A stretch of 64,000 nt of DNA from Rhinopithecus roxellana (GCF_007565055.1 NC_044568.1:40575156-40639155), one strand, 5' to 3'. Shown: positions 47,215 through 58,660, counted from the stretch's first letter. The notes: generated by a model not told the origin, from the letters alone. Translations and numbers: made by a program.

Positions 47215-47622
47215 TTATGTGAACTCAGGCTAACCTCATAAGCAGCATCTTGCCTCAAGATGCAGTATGTTCTCTGTCTGCCCTGCAAGTTCTCTAATCC
47301 TTAAGTTGCCTCTTAGCCTACATACAAGTGCAGGTAAGTTAGTGCTTTCCACCCCTCAAGGCAACCCTCAATGGGGGATGAGGTGTGTAGATGAATTCTC
47401 CAGCATCCCTCCCTTCGGATAAAAAATTGAGACATTCTGCAATCTTCTCAGACATTCCCACAGAATTGAATCCCCATCGCCCCACAGCACTGACCTTAAT
47501 AATGCTTCCACTGATTCTCCTCATTCCCTCTCTTCCCACTCCCTTATTCCTGCTTCCCTAATAAACTACCCACTCAAGTTCATGTCTGAGCCTCTCTTGG
47601 GAGAATTCAAACTACATGGCCC
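47215..47622 (+). mobile_element. Probable ERVL-type LTR
   Basis: The stretch has LTR-like features: CCCTAATAAACTACCCACTC, a polyadenylation signal region, followed by TCTGAGCCTCTCTTGGGAG, and upstream CTCAAGGCAACCCTCAATGG. The family is not certain, and no target duplication was found. Confidence 0.45.
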
Positions 47623-49250
47623 CCAACAAAGGAACACCTAACTCAATTTCAAGAAACACCACATATTTTGAAGAGATGATGTCCTATGTTTTACTCATAT
47701 TAATTCAGTTGAAATGCTGGCAAGGACAAATACGTGTTTGTAGATCCAGATGATGGTTCTGGAGAGGAATCTGAAGTCAAGAGCACGAACAAGAATAGAC
47801 TTTTTACTTCTCTGTTTTTAATAAACTTTAATAGGCAGCATTTGCAGTACTTGAAAAGTTGTCCCTTGACACGATTCAACACTCATAAAAAGTTGTGATT
47901 CTTGTCCTGGAAAACAGGACTGCTGTGTTCCAACTATAATGTGACTTCATCACCCTCCTGGATTTAAACTTGAGAACTCCCTGGGAAAACAGTCCACCTC
48001 CTTGTAAACACTATGAAGCCTAATATTACCAATTTACTGATTCATCCAGTATCCAGAACTAGAATGACATAGTCACAGATATTCTGGATTTTGTTGTTAT
48101 ATTTGCTTTTATTTTTAAGCCATTTATGGCTTTGGGTTTTTCACAACCAATAGAAAATAAAATGGACTCATTTCTTCACTCTGCCACAAGAGCTCAAAAG
48201 AAAACAGAACACCCTAAAGATTTTTCTTGGCGTACCACATTTCCTAAAGATGTGTTGCCCTCTTTTCATTCTTCTTATAGAAAGATGGGAAATAAGCTTT
48301 TGATGGGGTAGGAAGCACACATCTAGAAACAGAAATCGAATCCATTTTCCAAGGCTTCATTCACTGCCCTCACCATAGAAGTCTTCTTGGAGCTCCGTGT
48401 TGACAATCCCAGCACTCCTCTCACTTTTACAGCCAACTCTTTCACTGTCTCAACAAAAGGGCAAGGCCACAGCTGGTGGAAGGGAGATTTGCTTCCACTG
48501 CTTCCTAAAACCCCAGTTTATCATAACTTTTTCCCTGAGTTTAGGATATTTCTTATCAGAAATAGTATTTTCTGGGACTCAGCCAGCTGAGTTCCAGAAA
48601 TATCTCTGATATTAACTTAAAGTATGACTTCAAGCAAGTTCTTTCTCCTCTTGGTATGTGAAACTATTCCCTTTTGGATAAGGTAGCCCGTGTACGTGGC
48701 TCTAAGGATAATAGGAGCTTTCACCATGGTAGCAGATCATAAGATATATACCCAAACACACAGGCTTATTTTGGTATTTATGATCAGCACACTTTGACAA
48801 AGTATTTGCTAAGTGGTGCCCTGGGCAAGACACCAATATTCTACCTCAGTGTCTCCCCTGTATAAAGCAGGCATAATAGAACATGAGGAGAATGAAATGA
48901 GTATGGCATTTCCCCAAACGAACGAGGCTCCCCAGTGATGTCAAATTATCTTCAACAGTTGGAAATTTCAAATAAGTCACTTAGGACAATGTTCAGAGAC
49001 AGAAATTCTAAAAATGGTGACATTTTGCAAGAGAGGATGTCTTTAGCAAAAAAAAAAAAAAAATGAGGAATCTTTCTGGCAACTGTGGATGCTGGTGTGT
49101 ATTTTAAAGTTGAGTATTTAATAATTATTTTGGGGAGTAATTGTGATTGTAGACTACTCGGAGTACAGATGTTAAGCAAGAGGTAACGTGATGTCACAGC
49201 ACTAGTATTTTATCAACATTATAAGTTATAGTATTTTGGAGCACCTTAAA
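47623..49250. other. Mostly single-copy noncoding DNA
   Basis: No gene seen. Old MIR-like pieces are possible at about 48615-48680 and 48785-48910. A 15-A run lies at about 49050. Confidence 0.45.
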
Positions 49251-49255
49251 AGAAG

Positions 49256-49608
49256 CGCTGGGCATGATTGGTTGTTCATGCCTGTAATCCCAGCACTTTG
49301 GATGGCTGAGGTAGGTGGATCACTTGAACCCAGGAATTTGAGACCAGACTGTGCACCATGGCAAAACCCCGTTTCTACAAAAAAATACAAAAATTATCAG
49401 GCATGCTGGTGCACACCTGTGGTCCCAGCAACTCAGGAGGCTGAGGCACAAGAATCACTTGAGCCTGGCAAGTCGAGGCTGCAGTGAGCTGAGATGGGAG
49501 GACCACGTGAGCCCAGGAGGTTGAGGCTGCAGTGAGCCGAGATCATGCCACTGCACTCCAGCCTGGGCAACAAAGCAAGAGTCTGCCTCAAAAAAAAAAA
49601 AAAAAAAA
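49256..49608 (+). mobile_element. AluJ with a duplicated right-arm segment
   Basis: About 350 bp. The right arm has two successive versions of one segment: CACTTGAGCCTGGCAAGTCG with GCTGCAGTGAGCTGAGAT, then CACGTGAGCCCAGGAGGTTG with GCTGCAGTGAGCCGAGAT. It ends in a 19-A tract. Confidence 0.85.
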
Positions 49609-49888
49609 GGCACTGAAGAGTTCTTATGACTGCGCTCCTCAGGCTTATTCCATTTCCCACCAATGACCCCCGAAAAGAAGATACTTGCTCACTCACTATA
49701 ATCCAGAGAATCATAGTGAATATAAAATTCACATCCCACACTGTGATCACTAAGTAAACCTTTCATCACCCAATTCCGTCTGTTAAATATTGTATCTCTG
49801 ATTAGATTCTGAGGTGTCACAGCTCACTCTGTTTCCAGAGGCAATAAAAATTTTGTTTGAGCACAGAAATCTGTAAGACAGAGAGAAT

Positions 49889-49890
49889 GA

Positions 49891-49930
<40 letters not shown>
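49889..49930. repeat. Compound (TG)n(GA)n microsatellite
   Basis: About eleven TG units pass directly into about ten GA units. Confidence 0.96.
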
Positions 49931-50058
49931 ATCTGAATTGTATTTTCCTTTGTACTCGAAATACCTGTAATCACAGAATATTCTAGATGTTATTATAACT
50001 CCAGAAGAATTATGCCCAGGGAATTAAAGCAATCAAAGTTCAAACATATACAGATACA

Positions 50059-50099
<41 letters not shown>
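50059..50099. repeat. (CA)n microsatellite
   Basis: About 20 uninterrupted CA units, preceded by the related text ATACAGATACAGA. Confidence 0.97.
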
Positions 50100-50102
<3 letters not shown>

Positions 50103-50184
50103 CAGTAAAGCTAAAACAATGGGGCAAATGAGTGAAGACAAAGGACTATGTGCTTTAAAATGAAGCTGACCTTGGTTGGAATTC

Positions 50185-50399
50185 TGGCCTGCCACCCACT
50201 TAGTATGGTTGAGAGCCTTGTTCCCACAGACTAGGTTTAAATCCTGATTCTACCATTTCTAAGTTGTATGACTTTGGACAAATTATTCCAGCTCAGTCTC
50301 TTAACACTTCATTGTAAAATGGGGCAAAAACAGTACCTGCCTATGTCATAGCAATGTTCTGAGTATTAAGTGATACCACATTTACAAGAGCTTGGGAGG
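50185..50399 (+). mobile_element. MIR, left part
   Basis: GGTTTAAATCCTGATTCTAC, GTTGTATGACTTTGGACAAA and TTGTAAAATGGGGCAAAAAC match MIR closely. The Alu at 50400 appears to cut off its 3' end, which may resume at about 50728. Confidence 0.75.
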
Positions 50400-50671
50400 G
50401 GCCAGGCACGGTGGCTCATGCCTGTAATCCCAGCACTTTGGGAGGCCATGGTAGGCGGATCACCTGAGATCAAGAATTAAAAGACCAGCCTGGCCAACAT
50501 GGTGAAACCCCATCTCTACTAAAAATACAAAAATTAGCCACGTGTGGTGGCTGTAATCCCAGCTAGTAGGGAGGCTGAGGCAGGAGAACCACTTGAACAC
50601 GGAGGCGGAGTTCACAGTGAGCCGAGATGGCGCCACTGCACTCCAGCCTGGGTGACAGTGAGATTTCATCT

Positions 50672-50709
<38 letters not shown>
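50400..50709 (+). mobile_element. AluS with a long A tail
   Basis: A full-length Alu with an uninterrupted tail of about 37 A at 50673-50709. Flanks AGCTTGGGAG and AGCTCGGAGA may be a diverged target duplication. Confidence 0.92.
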
Positions 50710-50710
<1 letters not shown>

Positions 50711-50727
50711 ACAGCAGCTCGGAGAGA

Positions 50728-50940
50728 CTACCTAGCACCTAAGTGGAACTGAAACATAGGCTATTATTATCAGTGTCATCATCATCATCATCAACCAGTT
50801 ACACGTCTTATGCAAGTTACTACTCTCCCTATGCCTCAGTTTTCCCTTCCATGAAACAGGTGCAACAAGATTCCCATAAGACTAAAATGAGACAATGATG
50901 AGGAATTATCTGGAACAGTGCCTGGGTAAGGAAGCCCTAG
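50728..50940 (+). mobile_element. MIR 3' end, then a second MIR
   Basis: ACCTAGCACCTAAGTGG with TATTATTATCA fits the end of the interrupted MIR. From 50800, TTATGCAAGTTACTACTCTC, CCTCAGTTTTCCCTTCC and ACAGTGCCTGGGTAAG form a second MIR. A (TCA)n run lies at 50777-50793. Confidence 0.6.
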
Positions 50941-52045
50941 CTCAGTTATATGGGAAAATGTCACCCGAATATCCCAAGTTTAATGGTCACTAGTCAAGAA
51001 ACACTACACACTTTGAAGTAGCCAAAGGTGGTAAAGCATGGAGTGGTAGCCAGCTTTATTTATTGTCAAGGCCAGCACATTCATCAACTCTCCTCATTAA
51101 AATTTGCCAATTAATGAGCAGTGGCATACCCCTTAGCAAAGGTCAGCAGCAACCTAAGCAAACTTATCAGAAATTCAAAGAGGTGCAGAGTTTGGGAAAA
51201 GTTCATTCTTCCCTTAATTAACGGATCTAATTACAATCCTGACATAACAAAATGCAAAATGCGCTCTTCAAAAGACACCAAGTCAAAGGTTTAACTGCCC
51301 AGATAACCTCCTCCTTTGGTACAGGCTGACCCAAATGTAAGGGAGGGGGGAGGAGGGAATCTTAGAGTACAGTCAACAGGGTTGATGAAAGGGCTTTTCA
51401 AGAAATTAAAGCTTAGAAGCACATCAGAATCCCAGAGTAACAAAGGAATTGAGAGGGAATAAAAACATTCCTACATCCTGGGATCTGGGTGAACAGAGTC
51501 AAGGCTTTCACTAATCTCCCTCCTTAGCAAACGTCAAAGTAGTTACTTGGTGACCTTTCCTGGTTATGAATAGCACTAACATCCTAAAGAGTGTAGAGGT
51601 CTGTAATTGTTGCCTCATTTAGATCACACCTAAAGTGCAATAAGATGGAACAGTTCCGCTGTGCTTAAGTTGTTTCTGAAAGAGCAGGTCCAGAATTTCA
51701 AACCAGGTACCGCTAACCAAAGGCTTAGAAAAAGGCAGCCTGACGTGCAGCTCATCCCCTCCTCTGGGGGCTAGCGTCTTGAGAGGGTGAGCTCGGTCTA
51801 TTTCATGGCCTAGGATCAGCTTCACCAGAGACTTCAAAAACTGGCAGCTTCAGGTTTTGCTTCATTACATGAAAGTGAATGAATGGGATGATAGATATCA
51901 TTAAATCTTAGTGCTTCCCACCAGTTTCAACAGTGCTCAAAACTCTTGATCAGCAAGAGGCTTTTCTACTCCCAATGCCTCAAAAACTTCTACAGAAGTT
52001 CCTAAGTGAGACGTATACTTGTGAATTAGAATAAACGTATCACAG
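50941..52045. other. Single-copy noncoding DNA
   Basis: No gene recognised. A G-rich AGGGAGGGGGGAGGAGGGA tract lies at about 51339. Confidence 0.45.
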
Positions 52046-52357
52046 GGGCTAGGCACGGTGGCTTATGTCTGTTATCCCAGCACTTTGGGAGGCTGAGGTG
52101 GGTGAATCACCAGAGGTCAGGAGTTCAAGACCAGCCTGGCCAATATGGTGAAACGCCATCTTTACTAAAAATACCACAAAAAAAAAATAGCCATGTGTGG
52201 TGGCACGCACCTGTAGTCCCAGCAACTCGGATGTCGAGGCAGAAGAACTGCTTGAACCCAGGAGGCAGAGGTTGCAGTGAGCGAAGATTATACCACTGCA
52301 CTCCAGCCTGGGTGACACAGTGAGACACCATCTCAAAAAAAATAAAATAAAATAAAT
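52046..52357 (+). mobile_element. AluS/J, sense
   Basis: A full-length Alu with an A-rich tail of AAATAAAAT units. ATCACAG occurs on both sides. Confidence 0.9.
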
Positions 52358-52369
52358 ACACAGATCACA

Positions 52370-52560
52370 GAATATTATTAATCTGAAAGAGAAAACTGGT
52401 TCCCAGAGAAAGCAAATGGCTTGCCTAAGGTCAAAGAGAAAAGTAATAGTAGAGGACTCTGCTGTCCATCCTCACAGGGTCAGATGTGCTTTCTCCACCC
52501 ACTTAGTCATCTAATTGTCTGATAATTATTGAATGAGCCTCTTGCATGTGTTGGATCTTG
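52370..52560 (+). mobile_element. Possible MIR remnant
   Basis: AAACTGGTTCCCAGAGAAAG and GGCTTGCCTAAGGTCAAAGA resemble the MIR 3' half. Only moderately convincing. Confidence 0.4.
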
Positions 52561-53405
52561 TTTAGTCACTGGGAGGTGGTTGAAGGTCCCAAGATGACAC
52601 GATGTCATGGAGCTTCCCTTCTAGGGAAAGCAAATAGACAATAAAACCAACAAAGAAGAAGGCAAGCTGCATCTGGGATCAGTGCTTACAGAGAATTACA
52701 ATAGAGGAATGTGATAGTGACTGGCTGACTACTACAGATGGAACGACCAGGGAAGATCTCCCTGAAAGGTGACATTTCAGCTGAGACTTGAATGGCATGC
52801 AGGCGATTCAGGTGAGAACCAGAGAGAGGGCGTAACAGCAGACAGGGATGGTTGGTGCCAAGGCCTGAAGCTGCTGAAGAATGATGATGGAGGCGCAGCA
52901 GGGCATGGGTAGATAGTACAGGACTCTGCATATCCGTGATAGGGTGTATGAATTTTATTACAAGTGAAACAGAATCCACTCGAGGGTTTTAAACAAGGAG
53001 TGATCTGAATTCTCTTAAAAAGATCATCCAAACAGATGTGCAGAGACTGGATTAAAGGAGAGACAGGAGGATCAGGAAAAACTAACGGGTACTAGGCTTA
53101 ATACCCGGGTGATGAAATAATCTGTACAACCCCCTATGTTTGTTACCTATGTAACAAACCCACACATGTATCCCTGAAAATTAAAAAAAAAAGAAGAAGA
53201 AGAATAGTTCATTTGGGCCAAATTCAGATGCCTATAAGATACCCAATGTGAGACACCAGCTAGATGACTGGATATAGAAATATACAAACCTGGGATTCCA
53301 GGAAGATGTTTGGGATGGGAGCATCCATTTGGAAGTTACTACCTTAGAGCTGTTATTAAAAGTCATGGGATTGGATGAGGTCACCGGGCAAAAGGAGGAA
53401 TGTCT
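52560..53405 (+). repeat. Ancient mammalian interspersed repeat, split by an L1 tail
   Basis: The longest copy here of the family noted at 6830. It has ATGGAGCTTCCCTTCTAGGG, GACATTTCAGCTGAGACTTG, GGGTTTTAAACAAGGAGTGA, then, beyond the L1 tail, CAGATGCCTATAAGATACCC, ACTGGATATAGAAATATACA and GGGATTGGATGAGGTCACC. Confidence 0.5.
53078..53200 (+). mobile_element. Very short L1 3' end
   Basis: GGTACTAGGCTTAATACCCG, GGTGATGAAATAATCTGTAC and ACCTATGTAACAAACCCACA, then an A-rich tail, are the extreme 3' end of a primate L1. About 120 bp, inserted in the ancient repeat. Confidence 0.88.
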
Positions 53406-53409
53406 GCAA

Positions 53410-53830
53410 AGGAGCAGTCCGCCCCGCTCCTTTCTAGGAGGAGCTCTGTGCTTTTCTCTCTCACACACAGCAGTTCTTTGACAGTGCTTGAAAATAACAA
53501 AGGAAGTGAGGTGACTCTCAGCGTCCTTAGACGCAGCGTGTTTGGAGTTGCTGTCTCTTCCCCATAATCAAAAGGCCCTCAGAGGTGACACGCGAAGACG
53601 CGCACACTCTGATGTGTGGCACAGTGAACCCTGGTCCCTCACTCAAGTCCTTCATAAAGGAAAAGAAAAAATCCATCTGCTTCCACAGAACTGTTGAGTT
53701 TTACTTACTGTGCACAGGAGGAAAAAAGAAGCCGCAGCTCTTCCCTCAGAGCCCGGGATGAGGCTGCCCCCTCGTGTCCACTAACAGTCATGACCCGCTC
53801 AGCAACCCGAAATCCATTTTTCAAAGTTGG
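53410..53830. promoter_or_regulatory. CpG-enriched single-copy patch, possible regulatory element
   Basis: About a dozen or more CpG sites fall in roughly 420 bp, including ACACGCGAAGACGCGCACAC and GCGTCCTTAGACGCAGCG. This is far denser than the surrounding repeat-free DNA. I see no TATA box, first exon or open frame that fits. A regulatory role is inference from composition only. Confidence 0.3.
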
Positions 53831-54057
53831 AGCACACACAGCTGCCTTTATTTCCTCCTCACTTTTTATTTAAATAAGCACCATTCTCTAGAAAGCAATC
53901 CCATGAGTTCCAATTAGAGGAACATAGAAGCACAAGGAAACAAAGAAGGTCCAGATGACTTTAATCACCACTGGAACATCAAAAGGTGAGCTTTTTAAAA
54001 AACACATCCTTCCTCCTTAAAGGTAATATTGTTTTCAGGAGCCCAGGGGAAGGAAAC
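53831..54057. other. Single-copy noncoding DNA
   Basis: No gene or repeat recognised. Confidence 0.45.
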
Positions 54058-54358
54058 CCAGCTCAGTGACTCACCATAAACCCAACACTTTGGGAGGCTG
54101 AGGAAGGAGGATCACTTGAGGAGGAGTTTGAGACCCACCTGTACAACATAGCAAGACCCCCTTGCTCGACCAAAAAAAAAATTGAAAAATTGAAAAATTA
54201 GCCCAGCATGGTGCATGCCTGCAGTGCCAGCTACTCAGGAGGCTGAGGTGAGAGGATCGCTTGAGCCTGGGAGGTCAAGGCTGCAGTGTGCAATGATTGT
54301 ACCACTGCACTCCAACCTGTGTAACAGAGCAAGACTTCGTCTCAGAAAAAAAAAAAAG
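54058..54358 (+). mobile_element. AluJ, sense
   Basis: A diverged full-length Alu. The inter-monomer linker reads AAAATTGAAAAATTG with a small tandem repeat, and the tail is about 12 A. Confidence 0.88.
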
Positions 54359-54735
54359 GAAAACAAAAATAACACACATCTTTCCCTATCACACAAGTTG
54401 TACTTCTCAAGCAGCGATATTGATGGCTTAACAGATTCAGATACCTGGTGTTCCTTTAAGATGCCCTAGGGAGTTTGATCTTGATGCGATTGGTCGGGCT
54501 GATTAACCAGCGTCTTGATGTGGGCGCCCCTGAAAGCAGAACCTGAGACAAGGATTTGAGTGCAGGTGATGTCAGAAGCAGGAATGTGGAAGGCCAGGAG
54601 CAAAACAGGAATGAGGGAAAAGCAGGTCTGGGTTATTGGGCTGTTTACCTTTGGGTCAATCCCAGCTCAGACCCACCAGGGAACTTCTGAGAACCCATGT
54701 AGTATTATGCAACTAAAGGGCGACAGTCTGGTGCC
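54359..54735. other. Single-copy noncoding DNA
   Basis: Nothing recognised. The spacer separates two Alus of opposite orientation. Confidence 0.45.
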
Positions 54736-55026
54736 TTTTTGTTTTTTGAGACAGGATCATTCTTTGCCACCCAGGATGGAGTGCCATGGTGCAATCACAG
54801 CTTACTGTAGCCTTGAACTCCTGGGCTCAAGAGAATCTCCCATCTCAGTCTCCCAAGTAGCTAGGACCACAGGCGCATGCCACTGTGCCTAGTTATTTTT
54901 ATCTTGGAGACACAGGGTCTTGCTATGATGCCCAGGCTGATCTCAAACTCAGGGCCTCATGCAAATCTCCTGCTTCGGCCTATTAGAAGTGTTGAGATTA
55001 CAGGCATGAACCACAGCACCCAGCCT
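54736..55026 (-). mobile_element. AluJ, reverse orientation
   Basis: A diverged reverse Alu from the T-rich end to ACCCAGCC. TCTGGTGCC and TCTAGTGAC may be remains of the target duplication. Confidence 0.88.
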
Positions 55027-56484
55027 CTAGTGACTTCAACCTACTCTCGGTTCCCGGTTGAAGGATTGTTCTCCTGCACATCTAGGATAAGTCCTATCCA
55101 TGGCTTTCAAGAGTCCTGAGGCATAAGAGAACATGACCCACACGGAAATGCTTGAGGTGAGATGGGGGAAGGAACATAAACTGTCGATCTCCACTGGGCT
55201 GAAAAAGATGGGTTGAGGTGATGTGGCCTGGGTATGACCAGCATCTATGTCCTCCAGGAAGAGTCTCATCTGAATAATTTAGAGGACAGGGTGCCACATT
55301 TGCCATTTGCTACCTTTGCAAGCTTTGGCAAACGTCTTTTCCCTCTAAACCTTAATTTCTTCATCCATAAAGTAATTACAATGGTAGCTATAATTAAATG
55401 CTCTTCTAAATAATGAATGTGTTAATATATGTGAGATGCCTAGTGCAAGAAGAAAAACACATTGTTAGAGTATTGTTAATAAAATAATAATTATAAGAGT
55501 AATATCTCATTTGCCTTACTGCTTTCTAATTTTGGTTCACATTTATTGACTCTGTGCTGGTCTTGCTCTTACTCAGTTGCTTCTGTTTATTTAGATACAT
55601 GGTTGTTGCCTCCACTTGTTTCCTTTCTTTCTTCTTCCTTCTTTCTTCCTAACAAATATTGATTGAGTCCTAACTGTGCTTCAGGCACCATGCTCACCTG
55701 ACTGTATAATTCTTCTTTGTTTCTCAGGCTGTATTTAGCATTCTTTCCTGAATTACTGGAAATTCATTGCTTTTATAAAATACTCGCCCTCACTAACCTC
55801 TGTTTTGCACCACACAAATAACTTTAAAGTCTTGTCATGTCACACTGGAAATGCAACAAAAAGACCAGAACTTATATCTGAATGAGCAGATAGTCACCTA
55901 GCAAAGTTGCACAATCCACCTCTCTGCACCTCCACCCCAAACATGCATTTAGGGAATGGTAAGAGTTGGCTTACTTTCTATGTATTTGAAGACAAAATTT
56001 ATGTTGTATTTGTAGGAACATGCAATACCACAGAGGAGTTACCCAGCACTAAAGGCCACATTTTATTCTTTTGCCACCCTACTTTATACCTACCCTAGTA
56101 GCCTTCACTTAGTATACAGTAAGTATTAGCTACTATATTCTTCATTTATCAAATATTTTCAGCACTCACTATAATTGATAATTGATGTATTATGTGCTGA
56201 AAACAAACACAAAGGTGATTAAAATATAATTTGTACTATCAAGATGACTGCGGTCTACCAGAGAAGATAATATTAAGTGCCTCTAACTATAAGGATGTGT
56301 GTAATGTGTGTGTCTTCTCTAGAGGACAGGAGAATCCTTTAGGGAAGAAACATGTTTGTAGTCCCCCATGCACATAGTAGGCTCATCTACCCGTAAGTAC
56401 TGGCAACAGAAGGAAGAAAATAGAAAACTCAGTTGCTTCAAAGGAAAGAATACAATCCACTGAAAAAGGATCTTGGAAAGGCTT
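55027..56484. other. Single-copy noncoding DNA
   Basis: No gene recognised. An old-repeat resemblance lies at about 55655-55700 and 56150-56290. Open frames are short and without domains. Confidence 0.45.
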
Positions 56485-56878
56485 TGTAATGATCTGAATG
56501 TCCCTTCTAAAACTCACATAAAATGTAGTTACTATTGTAACAGTGTTAAGAGGGGGGACTTCTAAGAGGTGACTGGGCCATGACGGCTCTGTCCCCATAG
56601 GTGGAATTGCTGCTGTTATAAAAGGATGACTTTGATCCCTTTTGTCTCTTGGCTCTTCTACTCTTCTGCCATGTGAGGAACAGTTACCCCTCCTCCAAAG
56701 GATGCAGCCTTCAAGGCACCATCTTGGGAGTGGAGACTGGGCCTTCACAAGGCACCATGCCTGTGAGCGCCTTTATCTTGAACTTGCCAACCTCCAGAGC
56801 TGTGAGAAATAAATTTCTGTTCTTTATAAGTTACCTAGTCTGTGGTATTGTTATAGCAGCACAAAACAGACTAAGACA
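56485..56878 (+). mobile_element. MLT1-type LTR (MaLR), sense
   Basis: From TGTAATGATCTGAATGTCCC to AAACAGACTAAGACA, with CTGTGAGAAATAAATTTC as the polyadenylation region. A target duplication is not clear. The 121-codon frame at 56383-56748 on the minus strand is a chance frame across the LTR. Confidence 0.85.
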
Positions 56879-56952
56879 AGTTTTAATACATACATTGAAT
56901 TGAAGTGGGTAATATTTCAATATACAAAAAATGTGAAAAAAAGAGTACATGA

Positions 56953-57093
56953 GGCCTGGTGCAGTGGCTCACACCTGTAATCCCAACATTTTGGAAGGCC
57001 AAGGCGGGCAAATCACCTGAGGTCAGGAGTTCAAAACCAGCCTGGCCAACATGGTGAAACCGTGTCTCTACTAAAAATGCAAAAATTACCCAG
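56953..57093 (+). mobile_element. AluS, left part, interrupted by L1
   Basis: Starts GGCCTGGTGCAGTGG and stops in the linker after CTACTAAAAATGCAAAAATT. The rest of the element follows the L1, at 58871. AAGAGTACATGAG (about 56940) and AAGAGTACGTGAG (about 59032) flank the whole Alu. Confidence 0.93.
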
Positions 57094-58605
57094 CTTACAA
57101 GGGATGTAAAGGACCTCTTCAAGGAGAACTACAAACCACTGCTCAGTGAAATCAAAGAGGACACAAACAAATGGAAGAACATACCATGCTCATGGATAGG
57201 AAGAATCAATATCGTGAAAATGGCCATACTCCCCAAGGTTATTTATAGATTCAATGCCATCCCCATCAAGCTACCAACGAGTTTCTTCACAGAATTGGAA
57301 AAAACTGCTTTAAAGTTCATATGGAACCAAAAAAGAGCCCGCATTGCCAAGACAATCCTAAGTCAAAAGGACAAAGCTGGAGGCGTCACGCTACCTGACT
57401 TCAAACTATACTACAAGGCTACAGTCACCAAAACAGCATGGTACTGGTACCAAAACAGAGATATAGACCAATGGAACAGAACAGAGTCCTCAGAAATAAT
57501 ACCGCACATCTACAGCCATCTGATCTTTGACAAACCTGAGAGAAACAAGAAATGGGGAAAGGATTCCCTATTTAATAAATGGTGCTGGGAAAATTGGCTA
57601 GCCATAAGTAGAAAGCTGAAACTGGATCCTTTCCTTACCCCCTATACGAAGATTAATTCAAGATGGATTAGAGACTTAAATGTTAGACCTAATACCATAA
57701 AAACCCTAGAAGAAAATCTAGGTAGTACCATTCAGGACATAGGCATGGGCAAGGACTTCATGTCTAAAACACCAAAAGCAACAGCAGCAAAAGCAAAAAT
57801 TGACAAATGGGATCTAATTAAACTAAACAGCTTTTGTACAGCAAAAGAAACTACCATCAGAGTGAACAGGCAACCTACAGAATGGGAGAAAATTTTTGCA
57901 ACCTACTCATCTGACAAAGGGCTAATATCCAGAATCTACAAAGAACTCAAACAAATATACGAGAAAAAAACAAACAACCCCATCAAAAAGTGGGGAAAGG
58001 ATATGAACAGACATTTCTCAAAAGAAGATATTCATACAGCCAACAGACACATGAAAAAATGCTCATCGTCACTCGCCATCAGAGAAATGCAAATCAAAAC
58101 CACAATGAGATACCATCTCACACCAGTTAGAATGGCAATCATTAAGAAGTCAGGAAACAACAGGTGTTGGAGAGGATGTGGAGAAATAGGAACACTTTTA
58201 CACTGTTGGTGGGATTGTAAACTAGTTCAACCATTATGGAAAACAGTATGGCAATTCCTCAAGGATCTAGAACTAGATGTACCATATGACCCAGCCATCC
58301 CACTACTGGGTATATACCCAAAGGATTATAAATTATTCTACTACAAAGACGCATGTACACGTTTGTTTATTGCGGCACTATTCACAATAGCAAAGACTTG
58401 GAATCAACCCAAATGTCCATCTGTGACAGACTGGATTAAGAAAATGTGGCACATATACACCATGGAATACTATGCAGCCATAAAAAAGGATGAGTTTGCG
58501 TCGTTTGTAGGGACATGGATGCAGCTGGAAACCATCATTCTTAGCAAACTATCACAAGAACAGAAAACCAAACACCGCATGTTCTCACTCATAGGTGGGA
58601 ACTGA
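57094..58605 (+). pseudogene. L1 ORF2 C-terminal fragment, open frame
   Basis: The ORF2 frame is open from the first base of the insert to the stop at 58603-58605, about 503 codons. The first internal Met is at 57214 (463 codons). Normal ORF2p, about 1,275 residues, is an endonuclease and reverse transcriptase. Only the part after the catalytic reverse transcriptase centre is left. Near the middle-to-late part it has the Cys-rich motif C-x3-C-x7-H-x4-C (CWRGC...LHCWWDC), which takes part in RNA binding. The frame has no stop or frameshift, which fits recent insertion and not selection, because the piece has no start signal or promoter of its own. Confidence 0.9.
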
Positions 58606-58660
58606 ACAATGAGATCACTTGGACTCGGGAAGGGGAACTTCACGCACTGGGGCCTATCAT

